Positions 35,401-39,095 of a DNA stretch of 39,095 bases are shown piece by piece. Origin of the DNA: M3007 sp046299435. Lineage in GTDB: Bacteria > Bacteroidota > Bacteroidia > Chitinophagales > Saprospiraceae. The position numbers and the translations under genes are program-made. The DNA is taken from positions 1-39,095 of the forward strand of contig JBKBIC010000014.1 in NCBI GenBank assembly GCA_046299435.1, given 5' to 3'. The stretch's first letter is position 1. Each line of letters starts with the position of its first letter. The notes below the pieces were generated by a model. The model searched no databases and was not told where the DNA came from. It saw only the letters and a list, made by a program, of their open reading frames with translations.

Positions 35401-38169
35401 GCCGCCGCCCGCGCAGTTGTCCGAAACAGTGGCATCGCCGATGCTGGGCGTGGCGTAGCAGAGTCCCGGCAGGGCATTGTCAATCACATCCGCCGGGCAG
35501 GTGATAGTCGGCGGCTCGGCATCGTTCACGGTCACGGTCATGGCGCAAGTGCTTTGCAAGCCGTACACGTCCTCGACCGTCCAAGTGACCGTCGTCACGC
35601 CGACATCGTAAAAATCGGAGGCATCGCTGGTGCCATTGTAGCTATTGTCCAAAGATTCCACACCGCAGTTGTCATTGACAGTGGGCGGACCGACGGACAC
35701 ACTCGCGCCGCACTCGCCGGGGTCGTTGTCCACGTTGACATCGGGCGGGCAAGTGATGGTCGGCGGCTCGTCGTCCACCACATTGACAATCGCGCTGCAA
35801 GTAGCTGTGTTGCCGCTTGGGTCGGTGGCTGTGAGCACGACCGTTGTCGTGCCGACGGGGATGCTTGAGCCGGGTGGTGGGGCTTGGGTAATGCTCGCCA
35901 CGCCGCAATTGTCCGATGCCGACGCACTCAACGTGAGGTCGGGCATGATACCCTGACAGTTCGCGCCAGCACTGACGGTAACGGGCGAGGGGCAGTTGAT
36001 GACGGGCGGCTCGTTGTCCTCGACGGTCACGTCCAGCGAGCAAGTGGCCGTGTTGCCCGCATCGTCAAAAGCGGTATAGGTGACGGTGGTGGTGCCCAAC
36101 TGAAAAAACTGGGTGCTGCAATCGGGGGCATCGGTAAAATAGCCGGGCTGGCTGTCGCAGTAGTCGAAGATGCTCGGCGGGGGCAGCGGCGGGCAGGCCG
36201 TGCAGGTGCCGCTCGTCGTCGAGACGGTGAAATCGTTGGGGCAGATGATGTCGGGCGGGTCGTTGTCCTCGACGGTGATGGTCGTTTGGCAGCTGGCCGT
36301 GCCGCCGCAGGCATCGGTGCCTGTGAAGGTGACTGTCGTCGTGCCGAGCGAGTACGGGGCGGGTGGGTCGGCGGTGTAGGTAATCGGCTCGCAACTGGGG
36401 TCGGTGGTGCCCGTCGGCGGCGGGAATGTATAATTGGAAAAGCAACCGCTCACGTCGGTGCTGACCGTCGCGTCGGGCGGGCAAGTGATGTCGGGCGGGG
36501 GGAAAGCGAAAGTGATGAAAATTTGTGTGCCGTTGTTGTTCAACGTGGCACCGGGCGGCAGGTTGATGGTCGTGAAACTGCCGTTGATGCCCAGCAGTTG
36601 GCGGTTGCCGGAGGCCGGGCGCAAGTTGTTCGGCACGTCAATGATGACATAGTTGCCGGGCGGGGGCGTGGCACCTATGACGTTGATGTTGAGTGTCCCG
36701 CCGTTGAGGGTCAGGTCGTTGTTGAGGCCAAGTATCTGGATAAAATCGTGCGCTGCCCCGTCGAACTCGATGTTGGTCACGCTTGTGGAGGTGAACTGAA
36801 AGGCCTCTTTGAGGCTGGCGGTGCCGATGGACGAGGTCGGGCTGTCGTTGGGGACTATTTCGCCTTCGTTGTCGAACAGCGTGGCAAAATCCACAGCGAC
36901 GCTGTTCCCCGGATACAATCGGCTGGCGGCCGTCTTGTTCTCCACTTTTATCTGGAAGAAGGTCGGCACGCTCACATACATGAATTTGTTGTTCGTGATG
37001 AGGTTCACGCCGCCGCCGTTGGAGATGGTCTTAGGGTCATTGAAATCGAATTCGAGGATGTCGTTGTTGGTTATGGTGCCGTTGTTCATCTCCAAGTCGC
37101 CCAGAACACTCAACCTCCCGTTGTTCGTGAGGATAGCAGAAAGGGTGTTGTTCGTGGCTGCGGCTCCGACCCCAAAACCCAGAAGTTGGCCCGCCCCATT
37201 GGTCACGGGGATTTGCAGGACGGAGTTCTGGACGAACTGTACGCCGTCGGTGTCCACGAAATTGAAACTGCCCGTGCCGCCCACCGTGCCGTTCTGGAAT
37301 GTCCAAGCCGTGTTGTTGTTGACCGTGATGGCATAGTTGATGTTTACATCGCCTGTCAAACTGAAAAAGCCGTTCCACGACAGCGGGCCGACGGGGGCCG
37401 TGATGCCGCCGCCGGGGTTGAACGTGCAAGTGCTGAGGGAATTCACGCCATCGAAGTTGAAGATGCCGGAGCTGGCGAACTGGATGTTGGCGTTGTTCGT
37501 GAAATCGTTGTAAAACGTGATGCCTTCCGTGTTCTCGCGGACTTGCAACGCGCCGTTGTTCAAGAACGGAACCCAGATGTTGAAGGGCAGGCCGCCGCTG
37601 GCGTTGGCATTTTCGTGGCGGAAGATGGCCCCCGCGTTGTTCGTGATGCCCAGGCCGTAGCTGTAGATGTTTTTTTCGACTGTTTGTCCCGGCTGGTCTT
37701 TGCCGAAAAACTGGCCGGAGTTGGTGATTTCGCCGGGGCCGAGGTTCAGTACGCCTTCGTAATAGTTGAATGTGCCGTTGTTCGTCAGGCCCTCGTAGAA
37801 GCTGTTGTCCCAATTGGAAAGGCTGTGCAAGTGGAACACCGCCCCGCTCGCCACCGTGAGGGGCACACCCACGAAGGCTCCCTGCGACCGTCCGAATTGC
37901 GTGATGTTGATGCTGCTGCTGGTGCCGCCCGTCAGCGTAACGCCCGTGCCCAAGCGCAAGCCTGCGACGGAAATGGGCGAAAATGGCATGATGACAAACT
38001 CACTTGGCGGGATGCTGTCGTCGTCTGTGGCGGTGGGCACGCCTTGCGGAGACCAGTTGTTCGGTTCGTCCCAGTTGTTGTTGACGAGGCCCGTGAATAT
38101 TTTGTTTTGGGAAAAGGCACCTGCGACAGCCAGCAGGCATAGTGTTGCCGTGAGTATTAAGTGCCTCAT
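26149..38169 (-). CDS. Giant HYR-repeat surface protein with T9SS type B (gliding-associated) C-terminal domain
   Basis: This is a 4006-residue protein. The ATG at 38169 is preferred over one 45 nt upstream because it begins the signal peptide (MRHLILTATLCLLAVAGAFSQ). Residues about 22-555 are Asn/Gly-rich beta sequence resembling a beta-helix adhesin head (VNNNWDEPNNWSPQG opening). Residues about 557-3088 hold 29 HYR repeats averaging 87 residues. Then come Cys-containing repeats (CDSTVTLNL, CDSIVTTELF), two PKD domains (about 3266-3423, WHWDFGNGN and WRWNFGDGN), further Ig-like units, a cadherin-like segment (EANDDAYLFLG, about 3813), and the type B sorting domain (VFTPNGDGVGDRMVIENF, NRWGNIVYE, GSYIYILRGG). 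The role is probably adhesion or surface layer formation; no enzyme domain is seen. The porP-like gene follows it directly. Confidence 0.9.
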   Translation of the reverse strand: MRHLILTATLCLLAVAGAFSQNKIFTGLVNNNWDEPNNWSPQGVPTATDDDSIPPSEFVIMPFSPISVAGLRLGTGVTLTGGTSSSINITQFGRSQGAFVGVPLTVASGAVFHLHSLSNWDNSFYEGLTNNGTFNYYEGVLNLGPGEITNSGQFFGKDQPGQTVEKNIYSYGLGITNNAGAIFRHENANASGGLPFNIWVPFLNNGALQVRENTEGITFYNDFTNNANIQFASSGIFNFDGVNSLSTCTFNPGGGITAPVGPLSWNGFFSLTGDVNINYAITVNNNTAWTFQNGTVGGTGSFNFVDTDGVQFVQNSVLQIPVTNGAGQLLGFGVGAAATNNTLSAILTNNGRLSVLGDLEMNNGTITNNDILEFDFNDPKTISNGGGVNLITNNKFMYVSVPTFFQIKVENKTAASRLYPGNSVAVDFATLFDNEGEIVPNDSPTSSIGTASLKEAFQFTSTSVTNIEFDGAAHDFIQILGLNNDLTLNGGTLNINVIGATPPPGNYVIIDVPNNLRPASGNRQLLGINGSFTTINLPPGATLNNNGTQIFITFAFPPPDITCPPDATVSTDVSGCFSNYTFPPPTGTTDPSCEPITYTADPPAPYSLGTTTVTFTGTDACGGTASCQTTITVEDNDPPDIICPNDFTVSTTSGTCTACPPLPPPSIFDYCDSQPGYFTDAPDCSTQFFQLGTTTVTYTAFDDAGNTATCSLDVTVEDNEPPVINCPSPVTVSAGANCQGIMPDLTLSASASDNCGVASITQAPPPGSSIPVGTTTVVLTATDPSGNTATCSAIVNVVDDEPPTITCPPDVNVDNDPGECGASVSVGPPTVNDNCGVESLDNSYNGTSDASDFYDVGVTTVTWTVEDVYGLQSTCAMTVTVNDAEPPTITCPADVIDNALPGLCYATPSIGDATVSDNCAGGGGTGSVSNGGQTWTQTGQRSSYFDVTNVSVAPINVTRIRAKMWNNQTSPVNVTVQVYFTTTAMTSVGNQTNPGAWTLNTTVTKTLVGQGIGNLVPQDVEIVLASPVTLQVDQSKGFSLQTNLQYGGGPVSAQQNGPAFSNGTALVSNGTISSGNFANLLPGNFQFFGTIDYTTASGGGSLTPTNNAPSTFPVGTTVVTYSVVDAGGNIAQCDQFVTILDNQPPSITCPPPALVNTDPGTCAASVPDFIAGATYTDNCAVESVTQDPPAGQSFPPGIYLVTLTASDSTGNFDTCSVSLTIRDGQSPTLVCPPDATVSTDAGVCSANFTPPPATATDNCTPSGQINIFYTPSITNFPLGTTSLVYTAVDLANNSSQCSMQLTVVDDEPPVITCPANITANAATGTCQATVSIPNATATDNCTSAPTITRSPSGSVFLVGTTTITFTATDASGNAATCQMTVTVLDTQAPVIVGCPQDIFADTDPGSCEAVVSFTPPSVVDNCPGATIVQTGGLPSGSAFPLGTTTNTFVATDSSGNAVNCTFTVVVTDNEAPSIVCPPNVTLGTDAGVCTANFTPPPATATDNCTPSGNITIITPPGGNFPLGNTTLVYNAIDLAGNSSQCTMLLTVVDDEPPVITCPTSITANAATGTCQATVSIPNATATDNCTSSPTITRSPAGNVFQLGTTTVTFTATDAAGNTDQCDITVTVNDVQAPAITCPPNVNTTTDPGVCSATFTLANATATDNCPGSVSITNNAPPGNTFQLGTTTVTFTATDAQGNTVTCTMNVTVVDDEPPVLLCPDDVTIQTAPGTCQSAPFAIPNGTATDNCTANPTITNNAPTGGIYPLGNTNVTFTATDAAGNIDQCVAVVTVEDNEAPVITFCPVGDLVETEPGLCTAEFDFDPLTATDNCTPSGSLAISSNPPFGFDFPVGTTTVTFTVTDASGNTAQCTAEVEVEDTEEPIIICPVTYIEGTAGVNCDTTVTIPAPTVIDNCGATVTNDAPPGNLFSYYDNPTIVTFTATDAAGNQAFCEVEVVINDLTAPVLTCPDNVTISTSSSNCNTTLNLPPVVAVDNCVGPITAVQSPPNGTQLPFGTSSISYTATDNDGNESICTISVTVTDSIAPAITCPANVTVGSNPTGCEGTATLTATATDNCTPPPTIVQNPPGNIFQLGTTTVTFTATDGAGNTANCTTTVTVQDNVPPAITCPANITANTDAGTCTFTAPNFAATATDNCTAPTAINISQNPPGNVFQLGTTTVTFTATDANNNTAGCTASVTVNDTQLPTLTCPANTTVSTNTNTCEGTANLTASATDNCTPTGGINITQNPPGSIFPIGPTTLTFTATDAAGNIASCTATVTVEDTQLPTLDCPDDLTVNTDANVCTGTANLTATATDNCPATPPTIAQSPSGNTFPLGPTTVTFTATDGGSNTFSCQTVVTVEDAQQPSITCPADLTVGTDAGVCTGTANLSATAADNCPATPPTISQSPTGNTFPLGPTTVTFTATDASGNQIACSMQVTVEDAQQPSITCPADLTVGTDAGVCTGTANLTATATDNCTASGNLTISQSPTGNTFQLGTTTVTFSTTDASGNQFSCTTLVTVEDTQTPVLDCPDDLTVGTDAGVCTGTANLTATATDNCTASGNLTITQSPSGNTFPLGATTVTFTATDAGGNTLACTMSVTVQDVQPPVFQNCPATTLDLQTDAGQCTATADFTPFTASATDNCTSPVPVQGPASNVFPVGAGQTATFTATDDAGQTSVCTITINVADAEPPTLACPPNLTLATAPGTCAATPDFSQIMPTDNCGVQNLTTNPPGSIAAGSPVQVTFTATDAGGNSTVCITEVEVFDTEAPQFDNCPGALTIPTDAGLCSATFSFTNITASDNCDGALPVQGPTTGTFQLGPNPPVLLSATDAAGTAASCAVTVTVEDQEPPNITCPPNVVTDPDPGECTATVNLDPASATDNCTANLTIETMPSAPGNTFPVGTTVITYMATDDMGNEDICQTSITVNGTDVLSITCPLPQNLDAGAGCSVTVPFQDATFVALCGLQSLDNNWPPNDEFPVGQTLVTFTVTDVAGGTEACQTVVTVTEAVPPTFAGCPNDLTVLANLPGCQATAGWGTPLATDNCTPASQVSTAQPGDIFALGTTMVTYTAADLNGNTAICQFSVTVNPASTVSTLDTAVCAGRPVTVGGSTFTAPGTYTVNLTNALGCDSTVTLNLANVTQLFGTATATICAGQSILLGGALQTEAGFYMDTLTALGGCDSIVTTELFVNPTPTFSIMGPISICPGVFAVLSAGLFSQYQWSPGGATTPQISVDQPGIYAATVTDANGCTASDVFDLTTVYCGPVTAAFAVARDTACANLFVGFTDQSLGNVQEWHWDFGNGNFSTLQNPSTYFPNPGDYTVRLIVRDGLDADTATRRIHIYPQIKGNFTTTVPDLCHPLELDFAGTAMAKFGVDVWRWNFGDGNTGTGQNTSHDYPNYGTANATLVIQDKFGCVDSLSRDVDISPNSVAPQPVFIQKILCPGESFTVGATVFDETNLTGAVVLVSAAGCDSVVNVAVSYIPGGNISLGADTVICENQSLTLDAGPATNYLWSTGATTQTITVTQAGTYSVVISNNGNCAASGQITVGVDAIPSLQADAGADAAICSSQQFFKMNAAAPSVGTGRWSTAGTAILDNPASPQSFVSQLANGNNIFTWTLDNGACKAYSSDNVTVSVTPEVNETANAGPDLAFCASGATVQLAALAPASPGVVGTWAQTSGAPLNIADPNDPQTTVTGLNATDIYTLEWTLSNGACGDFSSNEVNISLSSKVLAAANAGDNASLCQQSTLQLNANQPPPGGTAIWTIDGTSPAAIADAASPNTVVSAIPPGTTRLIWTFSTPLCPNYSADTLIVFQSSGLEANDDAYLFLGQPLTNLDFVANDAVGDPDNVTLTLTGTPSLGKVNRNQDGTHDFSFMGDAPGATSFGYEICLKACPNVCDEAFVTIGVKSDSVPVLIRPRNVFTPNGDGVGDRMVIENFDDITTDIVLIVLNRWGNIVYETKKYNNDWEGRDNDGNPLPEGSYIYILRGGGIGPDGDNEETGVITIMR
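27900..28372 (-). other. Two PKD domains of the HYR giant
   Basis: The motifs EWHWDFGNGNFSTLQNPSTY and VWRWNFGDGNTGTGQNTSHD, each followed by a strand of the YTVRLIVRD type, are diagnostic of PKD domains. Confidence 0.85.
28905..36502 (-). repeat. Array of 29 HYR repeats
   Basis: Twenty-nine units follow the cycle PPxITCPxxxTVxTDxG.C, then ATDNC, then PxGxxFPxGTTTVTFTATDAxGNxxxC. Most are about 80-88 residues; the fifth carries a long insertion (about 34860-35410). DNA homology is high within 30538-31350 (period 240-243 bp) and between about 34010-34490 and 33275-33755 (offset 732 bp). Confidence 0.85.
34860..35410 (-). other. Insertion of about 180 residues inside the fifth HYR repeat
   Basis: Between DNCAGGGGTGS and PTNNAPSTFPVGTTVV lies non-HYR beta-rich sequence (YFDVTNVSVAPINVTRIRAK, NVTVQVYFTT, DVEIVLASPVTLQVDQSKGF). 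It looks like a separate jelly-roll-type module nested in the loop after the ATDNC position. The fold is inference. Confidence 0.55.
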
Positions 38170-38231
38170 AAAATCGGTGAGTTTGGTTCCGTTTACGGTC
38201 GGAAAGGTACCCATTTGCCCTCCAAAGACCG

Positions 38232-38262
38232 CAAATGACTACTGTTTAAATTTTTACGCAAA
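38232..38262 (-). promoter_or_regulatory. Possible promoter of the HYR giant
   Basis: On the minus strand a TTTG (complement of 38259-38262) is followed after exactly 19 nt by GTCATTTG (complement of 38232-38239), which keeps the TTTG half of the TAnnTTTG -7 box but not its TA. The spacing is right and the match partial. The rest of 38170-38330 shows nothing else clear. Confidence 0.25.
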
Positions 38263-38327
38263 AATGTTTTTTCAGTAGCGTCTATGTAGGAACCCGACAT
38301 TTCGTGAATACTTGGCCGGTCCTTTTT

Positions 38328-38366
38328 CTAAAAAAACGCCCGACGGGTTTGGCCGTCGGGCGTTTT
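38328..38366 (-). terminator. Rho-independent terminator of the small secreted protein gene
   Basis: Arms 38333-38346 and 38353-38366 form a perfect 14-bp stem (aaaacgcccgacgg / ccgtcgggcgtttt) with a 6-nt loop. It lies 35 nt after the stop at 38402, and the minus strand continues in a T run. This isolates the gene from the HYR giant downstream. Confidence 0.9.
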
Positions 38367-38401
38367 CGAGCCGTTAGGGTGGCTGGGGCGGCGCTACTCA
38401 A

Positions 38402-38989
38402 TCAGAGGGTTTCCCAAGTCTTGACCCGGAGTGGGGCGACGAATTTTTCCTCGATGTAGGCATCGTTCATGCGCGAGAGCTCTGCGTCAATGCTGTTGAT
38501 GACACTGACCACGTCGAACACCAAATCGAGCAAAAGCTTGATTTCCATGACCCCGATGCCGACGGGCTGCTCGCCGGTGAGCTCCGTGATTTTCACGACG
38601 ACCGTCTGCTGGAAGCCCTTGTACGCGAGGTCAAGCTCCTGCGCCACGAACTGCGTGTAACGGTCGGGGCTGGTCTTGATGAACTCTCGGGTCTTTTTGT
38701 CCAACAAGTCTTTTTTGATGGTTTCGAGGATTTTGTTGAAGTTCGAGGCAGTGGTTTTGAAGCCGTACTGGACTTCCTGCACATCGGAGATTTCGTAGTT
38801 GGAACTGACGGCCTTGAAGTTGGAAATGGTCATCTCGACGACCTCTTTGTACTGCTTGTATTTCTGGACGAACTCGGTGGTGTTCAGGGAGTCAATGGCC
38901 TCTTGCATTTTGCGTTCGCGCTTTTGGCCGAAGGCCGGCGCGGCAAACACGAGGGCAAGGAGCATCACTATCAAGGACTGGCATTTCAT
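38402..38989 (-). CDS. Small secreted helical protein of unknown function
   Basis: This 195-residue protein starts at an ATG with a signal peptide (MKCQSLIVMLLALVFAAPAF, cleavage near AFGQ, residue 22). No family was recognised. The mature part is mostly predicted helical and charged (REFIKTSPDRYTQFVAQELD, YKQYKEVVEMTISNFKAV), with a hydrophobic helix near GVMEIKLLLDLVFDVVSVI (about 148-166) that could be buried or membrane-associated. There is no sorting domain and no lipoprotein cysteine after the signal, so it is probably periplasmic. It ends in a strong terminator and seems to be transcribed alone; its promoter would lie in 38990-39095, a GT-rich stretch without a clear -7 box. Confidence 0.8.
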   Translation of the reverse strand: MKCQSLIVMLLALVFAAPAFGQKRERKMQEAIDSLNTTEFVQKYKQYKEVVEMTISNFKAVSSNYEISDVQEVQYGFKTTASNFNKILETIKKDLLDKKTREFIKTSPDRYTQFVAQELDLAYKGFQQTVVVKITELTGEQPVGIGVMEIKLLLDLVFDVVSVINSIDAELSRMNDAYIEEKFVAPLRVKTWETL

Positions 38990-39095
38990 GATGAGAGAAC
39001 TTTATTTGTTTTATGGTAAAAGGTTGCGTGGTTGCGGGTGGTGTCTGGTTGATTTGTTGATTGGCCGATTGGTTACTGGTTTTGGTGGTTTGGTT

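Noticed and set aside
28905..36502. Phage tail fibre or prophage origin for the repeat giant
   Set aside because: No phage structural, integrase or lysis genes are present; the signal peptide and type B T9SS domain identify a cell-surface protein.
38990..39095. Promoter and tandem repeat upstream of the small secreted protein
   Set aside because: The stretch is GT-rich with loosely repeated tggttg words, but no exact period and no TAnnTTTG box were found.

Overview
This window looks like chromosomal DNA from a high-GC Bacteroidota, most likely of the Saprospiria/Saprospiraceae type. The lineage is inferred from protein architecture only. Several proteins end in type IX secretion (T9SS) sorting domains of type A or type B, there is a PorP/SprF-type outer-membrane protein, and the extracellular proteins are giant mosaics of HYR, SprB-like, CARDB-like, PKD and MopE-type metal-binding repeats. 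The clearest -7 promoter box, TATATTTG upstream of the 14-kb gene, fits the Bacteroidota TAnnTTTG form.

Ten protein-coding genes are supported and all lie on the minus strand, so transcription runs from high to low coordinates. In that order they are: a small secreted helical protein of unknown function (38402-38989); a 4006-residue HYR giant with a type B sorting domain (26149-38169); a PorP/SprF-like protein (25047-26024); an ECF sigma factor whose start overlaps the porP-like gene (24455-25078); a single-pass membrane protein resembling a zinc-less anti-sigma factor (23600-24442); a T9SS protein with a BP74-like domain (22795-23502); a secreted M48-like metallopeptidase with TPR-like repeats (21014-22696); a secreted caspase-family protein with TPR-like repeats (18819-20948); a 1368-residue Asp-box beta-propeller/BACON/PPC protein with a type A sorting domain (14466-18572); and a 4675-residue mosaic giant with a type A sorting domain (161-14188). 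The two giants fill about two thirds of the window. No tRNA, rRNA, CRISPR array, transposase or phage gene was seen, and no gene-free stretch exceeds 300 bases.

Functionally this is a secretion and cell-surface locus. The HYR giant next to a PorP/SprF-like protein matches a common Bacteroidota pairing of a type B T9SS substrate with an outer-membrane partner. The tight run porP-like / sigma / membrane protein suggests that surface export is coupled to a dedicated regulatory switch (inference). The caspase and metallopeptidase genes, both with signal peptides and C-terminal helical repeats, form a second possible unit. Hairpins follow several stop codons, and a 14-bp tandem repeat with inverted copies separates the HYR giant from the porP-like gene.
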